This document shows positions 17,101-25,752 of a stretch of 64,000 nucleotides of DNA, in pieces. Source of the DNA: Streptomyces tardus (GTDB lineage: Bacteria > Actinomycetota > Actinomycetes > Streptomycetales > Streptomycetaceae); assembly GCF_018101125.2 (NCBI RefSeq), contig NZ_JAELVF020000001.1:2418487-2482486 (forward strand), written 5' to 3'. The position numbers and the translations under genes are program-made. Each line of letters starts with the position of its first letter. The first letter of the stretch is position 1. The notes under the pieces were generated by a model. The model was not told where the DNA came from, did no database searches, and saw nothing but the letters and a program-made list of their open reading frames with translations.

Positions 17101-20100
17101 GGCCAACTCAACCATTCCCAGGGCGGGTTGGGCCACCGTGGTGTCGGTGATCCGGGCGAGCTGCGCGTCACCTGCCTCCTTGTCGAAGGCGGCCGGCGGG
17201 TAGAGCGCGTCGATCCATCGCTCGCCCAGCTGCAGATAGCGATGCAACTCGGGGAAGGCGACGAGAAGTTCGGCGAGCATCCCGGGCTTCTGGCTGCCCT
17301 GGCCGGGGAAGAGAAACGCCAACTTGCCTGCTCCGGCGCTCAGTTCGATGTCCGCCGGGGCTGCGGTGCCGTCCGATCCGGTGGTCCCGGCGTCCGCCGC
17401 GTACAGGTGCTCCTTGGGTGCGTGCTCGCCCTCGGCCGCCCGGCGCAGCAGCTCCGGCAGGGCTGCCAGGCTGGGCGCCAGCAGCGCGATGCGCACCGGC
17501 TCGCCGCGCGAGGCTGCACGGTCGCTGCGCCGGCTCGCCGCACGGGCGAAGTCCCGCAGCTCGAAGGCGGATCGGTCGCCGCCCTTGCGGGTCACGAGGT
17601 CCAGCAGCCCGCGCGCCGCCCGGCGGGCCGCCTCGGCGTCCCGACCGCGGAAGGTCAGCAGCTCCACCGGCCAGCTGTCCCGGGAGTGGGCGCTCGGGGC
17701 CTGCCGGTAACCGCGCAGCACGGCATGGAAGTTCGTACCGCCGAAGCCGAACGCACTGACGCCCGCGACGCGTTGGTCCGGCTCGGCCACCCACGGGGTG
17801 GCCTCGCGATGGAAGACGAAGGGGCTGGACTGCGCGTCCCAGGCCGCGTTCGGGCGGCTCAGATGCAGAGTCGGGGGCTTGACGCCGTGGTAGAGCGCCA
17901 GGGTCGTCTTGATCAGCCCGGCGAGGCCCGCGGCGCACTTGGTGTGGCCTATCTGGGACTTCACCGAGCCCACCGAGCAACTGCCCGGCGCCGCGCCCTC
18001 TTCGAGGAACATCTCGGTCAGGGTGCCCAGCTCGGTGCGGTCGCCGACGACCGTGCCGGTGCCGTGCGCCTCCACCAGGCCCACCTCGCGCGGCGATACG
18101 CCCGCGTTGCGGTACGCCCGGGTCAGCGCGGAACGCTGCCCCTCGGGCCGGGGCGCGGTCAGGCCGAGCGCCCGTCCGTCGCTCGCGCTGCCGACGCCGT
18201 CGACCACCGCGTAGATACGGTCGCCGTCCCGCTCGGCGTCCTCCAGCCGCTTCAGCGCGACGCAGCCGACTCCCTCGCCGAGGGCGATTCCGTCGGCGCT
18301 CTCGTCGAACGTGGCCGACCGCCCCGAGGGGGAGAGCGCGTGCACGGAGGAGAAGAGGAGGAAGTCGTTGATGCCGTTGTGCAGGTCGGCGCCGCCGCAG
18401 AGCACCAGGTCACTGGTGCCGCCGGTCAGCTCCTTGCAGGCCACGTCCAGCGCGGTCAGCGAGGAGGCGCAGGCGGCGTCGACGGTGTAGTTGGTGCCGC
18501 CGAGGTTGAGCCGGTTGGCGATCCGGCCGGCGATGACGTTGGCCAGGACGCCGGGGAAGGAGTCCTCGGTCAGCCGCGGCAGCTGCTCCTCCAGTTCGGG
18601 CGGCAACTCGCCGATGTAGGACGGCAGTACGGTGCGCAGCACGCTGGCGTTGGACAGATCGCTGCCCGCCTCCGCCCCGAAGACGACGGAGGTGCGGCGG
18701 TGGTCGGTGTCGGCGCCCTCGTACCCGGCGTCGACCAGCGCCCGGCGCGCCGCCTCCAGCGCGAGCAGCTGCACCGGCTCGATGCTGCCGAGCGAGGCGG
18801 GCGGAATCCCGTAGCTCAGCGGGTCGAACGGGATCTCGGGCAGGAAGCCGCCCCAGCGCGAGGGCGTGCGGTCGCCGTCGCCGTCCGGGTCGTAGTAGAG
18901 GCCCGAGTCCCAGCGGCTGGCCGGGACCTCGGTGACCGAGTCCCTGCCGGACAGCACGTTGGCCCAGAACTCCGCCAGATCGGCTGCGCCGGGGAACATT
19001 CCCGCCATGCCGACGATCGCCACCCGCAGCGGCTTCGGAGCCGGCTCCTCGGCCTCCGGGGCGATGCCCCACGCGGCGCGCAGCTCCGCCCCGCGGGCGT
19101 GCAGCCACTCGGCCGCGCCGGCGCCCACCGAACGGTGCAGCGCGGCGATGGTGGTGACGCTCTCGCGGAGCACCACCACCTCGCCGGCCATGAACATGCC
19201 CTCGTCGACCTGGCGCTGCTCGTCCACCGGACGCAGCTCGGCGCCGACGCGCTCGATGCCCTTGCTGGCCAGCCGCAGCCGGCCCACGTTGAACTTCTCC
19301 AGCCGCTCCCAGATGTCGCGCTCCGGTACGCCCTGCGCGCGCAACTCCTCGCGCAGCGCGGCGAAGTCGGCCGTGAAGGCGGAGTGGGCGCAGCGGGTGG
19401 CATGGCCGGGCGCGGTCTCCAGCAGGTCGGTGCGCTCGGCGGCACGGATCTGGTCCTGAAAGGGCCGCAGGATCGCGCCGGCGCCGACCGCCTCCTCGGT
19501 GAAGAGGTAGCCGGTGCCCATCAGCATCCCCACGGCCGCACCGGCCCCGGTCAGCGGGCCGGCGAGGGCGGCGACCATCGCGGCGGAGCGTTCGTCGTGC
19601 ACTCCGCCGGCGAACAGCACCGTCAACTCACCTGCCACCCGGGGCGACTTGGCGACGAACTCGCGCAGGATCGACACCTGCGCCTCCCACAGCGGGAAGC
19701 TGTGCCGCGGGCCCACGTGTCCGCCGCACTCGGCGCCCTCGAAGATGAACCTGCGCGCTCCGGCCGCCAGGAACTGCTTCAGCAGGCCGGGCGAGGGCAC
19801 ATGGAGGAAGGTCGCGATGCCCTCCGCCTCCAGCGCCGCGGCCTGTGCGGGCCGCCCGCCGGCGATGATCGCGTGCGTGGGGCGCATCTCCCGCACGACG
19901 TCGAGCTGGGCGGTGCGGATCTCCTCGTCCGCGAAGCCCAGTACGCCGACGCCCCAAGGGGCCCCGGCGAGCGCGGACTTGGTGCGTTCCAGCACCGAAC
20001 GGGTCTGCTCCCCGTTGGAGAGCGCCAGTGCGATGAACGGCAGCGCCCCCTCGGCGGCGACCGCCGCGGCGAACTCGGGCTGGTCGCTCACTCGTGTCAT

Positions 20101-21066
20101 CGGGCCCTGGGCCAGGGGGAGTTCGGTGCCCAGTGCGCGGGCGCCGGGCGAGTCCGCGCCGAGTGCGGTGGCGACGGTGGAGGCGTCGGTGGCGGCGTAG
20201 CGCTCGACCGCGCCGCGCAGCGCGCGCACCACTTCGCTCACGGAGCCCCAGCGCTCGGCGAAGGAGGCGGCCATATAGGCGTCCTCGCCCACCGGCGGGA
20301 ACTGCTCGGAGAGCCGGTCCGCGCCGATCAGCGACAGGAACTCGGCCTCATCGGCAGGGAGTTCGGGGGCGTCCGGACCGCGGCGCAGCAGTACCCGCTG
20401 ACCGTGGTGGACGACCGTCTCCGAACCGTCCAGACCTGCCAGCACATCGGCGAACTCGGCCGGCAGCTCCGCCTCGTCCAGGAGTGCGAGCTGGGTGTCC
20501 ACCACGACACCGGCGGCCCCACCCGCGAGGGCGGCAGCCGCCGTGTGCGGGCCGATGCCGCCCCAGGCCCAGACGGGCGTCTCGCGGCCCTGCGCCCGCA
20601 GCGCCCCCAGCACCTGCTGGAGGAGTACGAACGTGCTCAACTCGCCTGCCGCGCCGCCGCATTCGGCGCCGCGCACCAACAGCCCGTACGCTCCGCTCGC
20701 AGCAGCTTCGAGTGCCCCGGGCAACCCGGTGACCTCGACCAGCACGGTCCGGCCCGCGAAGTCGGCGGGCCTGCGTCCGGGGTCGGCGAGCAGCACGGTG
20801 TCGACCTGCTCCGGCAGCGCCTCACCGGTGAGCGGGCAGCCCGGCCGGATGCGGACCGCGAACGGCCTGGTGGACCAACGGGCCGTGCGTTCAAGGATGT
20901 TGAGGGCGTCGCGTGCGCTTGTGTGCGGAAGCTCCAGTACGCCGGTTGCGCCCGCGCGTGCGGCGGCGACCGCGAGACGCGGTGCCGGCCGGTGCGCCGG
21001 ATTGACGGCGATCACCGTGCTGGGTGCCGAGGGCACCTCGGACGCGCCGGAATCCAGTATCGGCAT
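14140..21066 (-). CDS. PUFA-type megasynthase: PfaD-like barrels (x2)-KS-AT-ACP-KR
   Basis: 2308 residues. Two nitronate-monooxygenase/PfaD-like TIM barrels are seen at about 20-280 and 310-640, each with a GAECGG motif (near 133 and 440). The ketosynthase (about 678-1120) has Cys866, His1001 and His1041. The acyltransferase (about 1245-1560) has FLFPGQGSQ and Ser1341 in GHSYGEL. A single ACP has Ser1764 (LSVDSIKRAEI, the PUFA-type SIKR signature). The ketoreductase has a GGARGIT nucleotide site near 2037 and Tyr2223. Flavin-dependent enoyl reduction is the known role of PfaD. The start ATG has GGGAGAA upstream. Bases of about 15650-15860, encoding the ACP, use different codons from the rest of the gene. 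It is the first gene of the operon. Confidence 0.9.
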   Translation of the reverse strand: MPILDSGASEVPSAPSTVIAVNPAHRPAPRLAVAAARAGATGVLELPHTSARDALNILERTARWSTRPFAVRIRPGCPLTGEALPEQVDTVLLADPGRRPADFAGRTVLVEVTGLPGALEAAASGAYGLLVRGAECGGAAGELSTFVLLQQVLGALRAQGRETPVWAWGGIGPHTAAAALAGGAAGVVVDTQLALLDEAELPAEFADVLAGLDGSETVVHHGQRVLLRRGPDAPELPADEAEFLSLIGADRLSEQFPPVGEDAYMAASFAERWGSVSEVVRALRGAVERYAATDASTVATALGADSPGARALGTELPLAQGPMTRVSDQPEFAAAVAAEGALPFIALALSNGEQTRSVLERTKSALAGAPWGVGVLGFADEEIRTAQLDVVREMRPTHAIIAGGRPAQAAALEAEGIATFLHVPSPGLLKQFLAAGARRFIFEGAECGGHVGPRHSFPLWEAQVSILREFVAKSPRVAGELTVLFAGGVHDERSAAMVAALAGPLTGAGAAVGMLMGTGYLFTEEAVGAGAILRPFQDQIRAAERTDLLETAPGHATRCAHSAFTADFAALREELRAQGVPERDIWERLEKFNVGRLRLASKGIERVGAELRPVDEQRQVDEGMFMAGEVVVLRESVTTIAALHRSVGAGAAEWLHARGAELRAAWGIAPEAEEPAPKPLRVAIVGMAGMFPGAADLAEFWANVLSGRDSVTEVPASRWDSGLYYDPDGDGDRTPSRWGGFLPEIPFDPLSYGIPPASLGSIEPVQLLALEAARRALVDAGYEGADTDHRRTSVVFGAEAGSDLSNASVLRTVLPSYIGELPPELEEQLPRLTEDSFPGVLANVIAGRIANRLNLGGTNYTVDAACASSLTALDVACKELTGGTSDLVLCGGADLHNGINDFLLFSSVHALSPSGRSATFDESADGIALGEGVGCVALKRLEDAERDGDRIYAVVDGVGSASDGRALGLTAPRPEGQRSALTRAYRNAGVSPREVGLVEAHGTGTVVGDRTELGTLTEMFLEEGAAPGSCSVGSVKSQIGHTKCAAGLAGLIKTTLALYHGVKPPTLHLSRPNAAWDAQSSPFVFHREATPWVAEPDQRVAGVSAFGFGGTNFHAVLRGYRQAPSAHSRDSWPVELLTFRGRDAEAARRAARGLLDLVTRKGGDRSAFELRDFARAASRRSDRAASRGEPVRIALLAPSLAALPELLRRAAEGEHAPKEHLYAADAGTTGSDGTAAPADIELSAGAGKLAFLFPGQGSQKPGMLAELLVAFPELHRYLQLGERWIDALYPPAAFDKEAGDAQLARITDTTVAQPALGMVELAAAELLAGVGVRPAMTAGHSYGELVALGVAGALAPEDVLEASAARANAILDEVRDGDAGTMAAVNGTAEQVEDVLRTAGLAEQVVAANRNSPRQTVISGPTDAVVQAVERLKEAGHAGKRLQVACAFHSKLVSGAGRTFRQRLEEYPVHPPEVPVYANRTARPYQLSAEGVRAELGEQIGAPVRFTEQIEAMYEAGARVFLEVGPGRVLTRLVGDVLGDRPHRVVSLEGRRATGLTGFLAALAQLAVAGAEIRTARLFQGRASVDAEKAPETVRPGWTVDGHLVRRADGTVQPGALHPARQIRELIVSENQIHSAGVPQPAGAADALIAEFLRSSREMVAAQRDVLLGYLGATELPARAASAPSYVPAAGAYVPAAEAATAPAAHPAQPPALPAAPAAAAAAPALDGAAVLAAVLEVVAERTGYPAEMIEPDLDLEADLSVDSIKRAEIAGELATRLGLPTDTTDAEHLTTARTATTLAQLLTQALGGNTPGQEGALTGGVTEQSGEKHVVPPQRLEFVEDELGPVTQLLAAGSTVQVLGGGELAEVLAEQLRAAGAVPELLPTGQAPVQVADAVIHLDALEEDEPVLPGAFPLFKAVLDGGPKRLLAAERREHGSASGLRGFFRSVAREYEELHATVLELGTEDTPALVAERLVAELGSTEREPVVLVDGGGRRALRLRHTDLGTLGSTGAGPAGEGAAEATAIGLDRDAVVLLVGGARGITARFARTVAAASRCRIELIGRTPEPSAQEDPATASATDSAALRKAFIASGMKSPAQIERAVSATLAEREVRGTLAALRELGSEVRYHRVDVTDTEAVQAVVKDVHTEHGRLDGLVYAAGIIEDKLIAEKSADSFHRVFATKVSGANSLLDAVGSLPNGPRFAVLFGSIAAALGNRGQSDYAAANDALEELGRRWSTEERRGLTVHWGPWASAETNGGMVTPELMRSYTARGIKLIDPEEGPISLLAELAYGPPRVHSVVYTASGW

Positions 21067-21112
21067 GTGAGCTTCTCCCGCCTGCGCGCGCAACTGGTCA
21101 GTGACTCTGTGC

Positions 21113-21142
21113 AGTAGATGCGCGGAACACCGTCGCGGTCAA
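21113..21142 (-). promoter_or_regulatory. Candidate promoter of the lipid-synthase operon
   Basis: On the minus strand, TTGACC (21142-21137) and TCTACT (21118-21113) are separated by 18 nt, in an AT-richer patch 47 nt before the megasynthase start. The -35 matches well and the -10 only partly. Confidence 0.35.
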
Positions 21143-21555
21143 CTTGTCAGTAGTTCGCTTCTGTTAACGCCTCGTTCGCGTGGTAAACACAAGGAGATCG
21201 GGGCCTGTTGACGTGATCACGCCCCTAGCTGGTCCTTTTCCACGCGTGCCATCTGCATGCAACGGCCAAGATATGACTCCGTCACGGGCGCGACATCTGA
21301 ACGGACCACCGACGTTCGGAAATGTGAGCGAAGTCACCGTCGAGCAAAGCAACCCTCCGCGGTCGTTTCTCGGGCAACCGCTATGAAGACTCCATACCAG
21401 GTCAGTAGGGCAGATCCGGCCCCTTGGCGGAAGCAGGATCCCGCATAGCGGACGCGCGATTCCCGCACTCTGCGGAGAATTACGGACAGTTCCTGAATCG
21501 TGGAACAGGCGCGTGTTGTCCTGTTTTGCTGGGGTGGGTGCATGCAGGGGATTCG

Positions 21556-21577
21556 AACCGGATGTTTGCCACCGGTT
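21556..21577. repeat. Inverted repeat AACCGG-N10-CCGGTT
   Basis: Perfect 6-bp arms separated by 10 nt, about 490 bp upstream of the megasynthase start and also upstream of nothing on the plus strand. It could be an operator or a small hairpin. Confidence 0.35.
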
Positions 21578-22045
21578 GCTCGGCGACCGCGGCCGTTCCG
21601 AGCGGTGGTCGATTCCGGCCACGCCTTCGGGCGGCCTTCCGGAGTTCGCCCGATTCCCATTTTGTTAAAGGCTGAACGACGGCTGCGAGCCGTCGGCGAG
21701 GCTGCCCGCGCCCCGAGGTGCGCACCGCCCGCCGGCGCCCCGGCGCCCACTCGTGTCGCCCCCCTTGTCGTCCCGGGGCTGCCCGTTGTCGGCCGGTGTC
21801 GCCCCGTGAAGTCCCGGGGGCGATCCGGGGTCGACTCGTACCGACTCGGTCTCGTGCCCGGCCACCCTGTCTCGAACCGTGTCGGGCCGGGGCGCCAACC
21901 GACCGCGTGCAGCACGCATTCCGGCCGCTGCCCGCACCCGGCGCTGCCCGGGACGACGACCGGGGCAGCGCCGGGTGCGGCGGCGCGCGACCCGCGGCGC
22001 GGCGCGTGGCGGCGCGGCGCGTGGCGATGTGGCCGACGGCGGGGG

Positions 22046-23215
22046 TCAGCCGGCCGGGGAGGAAGCGGGGTCGCCGGTGCCCTCGCACTCCGCCGCGAGC
22101 CGCGCGACCTCCGCCATCACCTCCAGCACGCCGGGGCGCGGGGCCGGGGACAGGTGCCGGTACTCGGTGCGCATCGTCACCACCAGCCGTTCGGGCAGGC
22201 CGAGTTCGGGGTGGCGGCGCTCGGCGATCACTCGCCGCGCCGCCTCCAGTGCCGGTACGCCGCGTGCGTGGAACTCCTCGGCCCGCTCCCGCAGATGGTG
22301 CAGATAGTCCAGATGTGCCCGCACGCCGGAGCGCCCCAGGATCGGGCCGTGGCCCGGCACGATCGTCTCCGCCCCGGTCGCCAGAATCCGTTCGCACACC
22401 GCGCTCACCGCGCTGAGCGGGCCCGCCCAGTGCACCGCGTGGTCGCCCGGCTGGGCGGGGGTGGAACCGAAGACCACGTCGCCCGCGAACACCGTGCTCC
22501 GGTCCGGCAGATGGACGAAGAGGTCGCCGGTCGTGTGCGCCGGAGGCAGGCCCACGACCCGTACCGGCCGACCGCCCACGCTCAGCTCCAGCTCGCCCCG
22601 GAAGAGCAGCGTCGGCCGCACCCGTTCGGTGTCCGCCCAGTCGAAGGCGCCGAAGTGCCGCCGCATATAGCTGCTCAGCAGCGCCTCCGCCCGCCGGTCG
22701 GCGGCGGCTTCGGGCGCGTACGGCGCGTACGGCGCTTCGGCCGCGTCCGTCGTGACCGGCCGGGCCGGCTCGACGCCGGCGGACCGCGGGGGCGTGGGTC
22801 GCGGGGGCGTGGAGTGCACGGGTCGTGACGGCGGGGAGGGGGACGGCTGTTCGGGGACCGTGCCCCGGACGAAGGCGTGCAGCATCCTCGGGTCGGGCTC
22901 CGCCTCGGCCTGCTCCAACGACTCCTTGGCGGCGATGACCTCGGCGTTCGGCACCACCCCCGCGCCCCAGAAGTGATCGCCGTTGCCGTGCGTCACCACC
23001 ACCCGGTCGATCGCCACGCCCGGCGGCAGCAACTCCCTGCTGGCGGCGAGGAATCGGCCCGCAAGCCGTCGGTCGTACGGTGTGTCGATCCACAGCGCGG
23101 TGTCGTCCCCGACCACCAGTCCGCAGTTCGCCAGTCCCCACCCCCGCCGCCTCGGCAGCCAGACGTGGAGGCCCTCGGCCAGCTTCCGCAGGTGAGCGCC
23201 CGTATGAGGTGTCAT
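22046..23215 (-). CDS. MBL-fold metallo-hydrolase
   Basis: 389 residues. Metallo-beta-lactamase fold motifs: VVTHGNGDHFWG (a variant of HxHxDH with Asn in the second metal position), PAHTTGDLFVHLP, STVFAGDVVFG and IVPGHGPILG. A Pro/Ser/Ala-rich insertion of about 60 residues (near 117-175) separates the first metal motif from the rest and looks disordered. Without a signal peptide it is cytoplasmic. The substrate is unknown; relatives hydrolyse thioesters, lactones or phosphoesters. It is divergent from a FMN-dependent lactate-oxidase-like gene, 116 bp apart, so the two may share control. Confidence 0.85.
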   Translation of the reverse strand: MTPHTGAHLRKLAEGLHVWLPRRRGWGLANCGLVVGDDTALWIDTPYDRRLAGRFLAASRELLPPGVAIDRVVVTHGNGDHFWGAGVVPNAEVIAAKESLEQAEAEPDPRMLHAFVRGTVPEQPSPSPPSRPVHSTPPRPTPPRSAGVEPARPVTTDAAEAPYAPYAPEAAADRRAEALLSSYMRRHFGAFDWADTERVRPTLLFRGELELSVGGRPVRVVGLPPAHTTGDLFVHLPDRSTVFAGDVVFGSTPAQPGDHAVHWAGPLSAVSAVCERILATGAETIVPGHGPILGRSGVRAHLDYLHHLRERAEEFHARGVPALEAARRVIAERRHPELGLPERLVVTMRTEYRHLSPAPRPGVLEVMAEVARLAAECEGTGDPASSPAG

Positions 23216-23331
23216 TGCGCCAGTATGTCGCGATGCGGGACAGCGTCGATGTCTTGCGGAGCGGTCGGAGGCCCGCGAGGCTGAGCCGCGTACCGCATCC
23301 GCCCCGTCCGCCCCACGGAGGTCCGCAAGCG

Positions 23332-24540
23332 ATGGCCGACGAGTCCGTTCCCGAGCCCGCCGCCGTACCGGAACCGGCCGTGAACTACGCGAACTTCTCC
23401 AACGACATCTATCTGAACGGCCTCCTCACCGAGCAGACCCCGGCGCTGACCACCGACCTCCACGCGCTCGCCGACACCGCGCGCGCCCGGATGTCCCCGG
23501 CCGCGTACGGGTACGTGGCGGGCGGCGCCGGATCCGGGCGCACCATGGCCGCCAACCTGGAGTCGCTCGAACGCCGCCGCATCGTGCCGCGGATGCTCCG
23601 TGACGTCGGCACCCGAAGCCTCGCCCGCACCGTACTGGGCACCCCGATGCCCGCGCCCGTGCTGCTGGCGCCGATCGGGGTGCAGTCGATCATCCACCCG
23701 CAGGGCGAGCTGGCAGTCGCGCGGGCGGCTGCCGAACTGGGCGTCCCGGTCGTCCACAGCACCGCTTCCTCCTACGACATGGAGGAGGTCGCGGAGGCCG
23801 CCGGCGACGGTCCGCGCTGGTACCAGCTCTACTGGCCGAAGGACGACGACGTCTGCATCTCCCTCCTGGAGCGCGCGGCACGCGCGGGCTACACGGCGCT
23901 CGTCGTCACCCTCGACACCTGGCTGCTGGGCTGGCGGCCGACCGATCTGGACCGGGCGTACCTGCCCTTCCTCCAGCGCATCGGCATCGCCAACTACCTG
24001 AGCGACCCGGCCTTCCGGGCGGGCCTCGCCAAACCGGTCGAGGAGGCGCCGCTGGACGCGGTGGTGCACTGGGCCGGGATGTTCGCCGACCCGACGAAGA
24101 CCTGGCAGCGGTTGTCCTTCCTGCGCGACCACTGGTCCGGCCCGATCGTACTCAAGGGCATCCAGCACCCCGACGACGCACGTCGCGCCCGCGACAGCGG
24201 GATGGACGGCGTCGTGGTCTCCAACCACGGCGGCCGTCAACTGGACGGCGCTATCGGCTCGTTGGAGGCGCTGGCCCCGGTGGTGGAGGCGGTCGGGGAC
24301 GAGACCTCGGTCCTCTTCGACAGCGGAGTGCGGACGGGCTCCGACGTGCTGAAGGCGCTGGCGCTCGGCGCCGAGGCCGTACTGCTGGGGCGACCGTACG
24401 TCTACGGTCTCGGCGCGGGCGGCCAGGCGGGCGTGAGCCACGTACTGCGTTGCCTGCTCGCCGAGTTGGACCTCTCGCTCGCGCTCAGCGGCCACCGCGA
24501 CGTGGACGAACTCGGGCCGGAGCTGCTCTCCGGCCCCTAG
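23332..24540 (+). CDS. FMN-dependent alpha-hydroxy-acid oxidase (lactate 2-monooxygenase-like)
   Basis: 402 residues. The TIM-barrel FMN enzyme family is clear: APIGVQSIIHPQGELAVARAAAELGVP, WYQLYWPKDDDVC, LVVTLDTWLLGWR, IVLKGIQHPDDARRARDSGMDGVVVSNHGGRQLDG (catalytic His in SNHGGRQ), and the phosphate-site FDSGVRTGSDVLKALALGA. The W-R-x-x-D-L-D segment and the length resemble lactate 2-monooxygenases more than membrane lactate dehydrogenases. Expected reaction: oxidation of a 2-hydroxy acid by O2. ATG with GGAGG 10 nt upstream; longer upstream frames lack a ribosome site. Confidence 0.85.
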   Translation: MADESVPEPAAVPEPAVNYANFSNDIYLNGLLTEQTPALTTDLHALADTARARMSPAAYGYVAGGAGSGRTMAANLESLERRRIVPRMLRDVGTRSLARTVLGTPMPAPVLLAPIGVQSIIHPQGELAVARAAAELGVPVVHSTASSYDMEEVAEAAGDGPRWYQLYWPKDDDVCISLLERAARAGYTALVVTLDTWLLGWRPTDLDRAYLPFLQRIGIANYLSDPAFRAGLAKPVEEAPLDAVVHWAGMFADPTKTWQRLSFLRDHWSGPIVLKGIQHPDDARRARDSGMDGVVVSNHGGRQLDGAIGSLEALAPVVEAVGDETSVLFDSGVRTGSDVLKALALGAEAVLLGRPYVYGLGAGGQAGVSHVLRCLLAELDLSLALSGHRDVDELGPELLSGP

Positions 24541-24731
24541 CCGCGCCCACCGGCCGGCCTGCTCCGGTCTGGTTCGGGCTGCTCCGGTCTGGTTCGGGCT
24601 GGTTCGCGCGCACTCGGTCCGACGCGTTCCGTCCGTGCGGGAGCGCCCTGTTCGAACACCGGGCCGACGGCTTCAAGATCGCATAGTCTGCGCGCAGACG
24701 GGTCGACCGTACGCAGCCAAGGAGACCGAAC

Positions 24732-25523
24732 GTGGCACAGGACCGGATCGACAGCACCGTTCCGCACTCGGCACGGATGTGGAACTACTGGCTCGGCGGC
24801 AAGGACAACTACGAGGTCGACCGGGTCACCGGGGACCAGATCCGGGAACTGCACCCCGGCATCCTCGACTACGCCCGCGCCGACCGCGCCTTCCTCGGCC
24901 GCGCGGTGCGTCATCTGGCCGGCGAGGCGGGCATCCGCCAGTTCCTCGACATCGGCACGGGACTGCCGACGGCCGCCAACACCCACGAGGTGGCGCAGGG
25001 CATCGCTTCCGATTCGCGGATCGTCTACGTCGACAACGACCCGCTCGTCCTCACCCACGCCCGTGCGCTGCTCACCAGCACCCCCGAGGGCGTCACGGAC
25101 TACCTGGAGGCCGACCTCCACGATCCGCGCACCATCCTCGAACACGCCACCAGGACACTGGACTTCGACAGACCGACCGCGATCATGCTGCTCGGCATCG
25201 CGATGTTCGTCGCCGACACCGAGGAGGCGCGCGAGGTCGTCAGGGAACTCGTCGACGCCGTCCCCTCCGGCAGCTACCTCGCGCTCTCGCACACCATCAC
25301 CGGGCCGGGCCTGGAGGACGTCGACGCCGCCGTCACGTTCTGGAACTCCGTCGGCACACCGAAGCTGACCCAGCGCACCGTCCCGGAGGTCGCCGGGTTC
25401 TTCGACGGGCTGGAGCTGCTGGAACCGGGTGTCGTCTCGTGCGCACGCTGGCGCCCGGAGGACGACGGGCGGGGAGAGCCGGAGGACGTCGCCTTCTACT
25501 GCGGCGTGGCCCGCAAGCCCTGA
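24732..25523 (+). CDS. S-adenosyl methyltransferase family protein (DUF574 type)
   Basis: 263 residues. It carries the actinobacterial DUF574 signature: N-terminal MWNYWLGGKDNYEVDR, the SAM motif I FLDIGTGLPTAANTHEVAQ (about residue 76), and VYVDNDPLVLTHARALL as motif II. Members are widespread in Streptomyces, and their methyl acceptor is unknown. GTG start with AAGGAG upstream. It appears monocistronic. A 21-bp direct repeat (GCTCCGGTCTGGTTCGG unit, about 24558-24602) lies in the preceding spacer. Confidence 0.85.
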   Translation: MAQDRIDSTVPHSARMWNYWLGGKDNYEVDRVTGDQIRELHPGILDYARADRAFLGRAVRHLAGEAGIRQFLDIGTGLPTAANTHEVAQGIASDSRIVYVDNDPLVLTHARALLTSTPEGVTDYLEADLHDPRTILEHATRTLDFDRPTAIMLLGIAMFVADTEEAREVVRELVDAVPSGSYLALSHTITGPGLEDVDAAVTFWNSVGTPKLTQRTVPEVAGFFDGLELLEPGVVSCARWRPEDDGRGEPEDVAFYCGVARKP

Positions 25524-25752
25524 CGATCGGCGTCCGTCCGTGTGCGGTCGGTGAAACCGATGTTGTCCGGATCGCGACGGTGGTTCGACGGGCGTGAAAA
25601 TGCCGCGTGCGCAGACCGTCCGCATACGCTCAGCCGCTGGTCCGGCGGCTGCGAGCCGTGACGTTGTGCCTCATCACCTCGGCCTGTACGGTCGGTCGCG
25701 GGCTCAACTGAGTCCGAAAATGGTGGTAGCGGATTCTTGCGGTATAGGCGGT

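Larger units (their letters stand above)
21067..22045. other. Long gene-free region upstream of the megasynthase operon
   Basis: 979 bp with no supportable gene, and clearly lower GC than its surroundings in 21100-21600. It holds the candidate operon promoter, an inverted repeat AACCGG-N10-CCGGTT at 21556-21577, and a tRNA T-arm-like string at 21547-21559 that does not fold as a tRNA. The right part (21700-22045) is GC-rich and featureless apart from a GGCGCGGCGCGTGGC repeat. Confidence 0.5.

Noticed and set aside
14170..21117. A 2315-aa open frame on the plus strand, antisense to the megasynthase
   Set aside because: High GC leaves antisense frames open. It is His/Arg/Gly-rich without any domain, while the minus strand encodes clear KS, AT, ACP and KR motifs.
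21520..21600. A tRNA gene on the minus strand
   Set aside because: Only the T-loop string GGTTCGAATCC matches; the T-stem pairs at two of five positions and no acceptor, D or anticodon arm can be formed.
22900..23340. A longer start for the FMN oxidase gene at 23080
   Set aside because: That frame overlaps the divergent MBL gene and lacks a ribosome site, whereas ATG 23332 has GGAGG.
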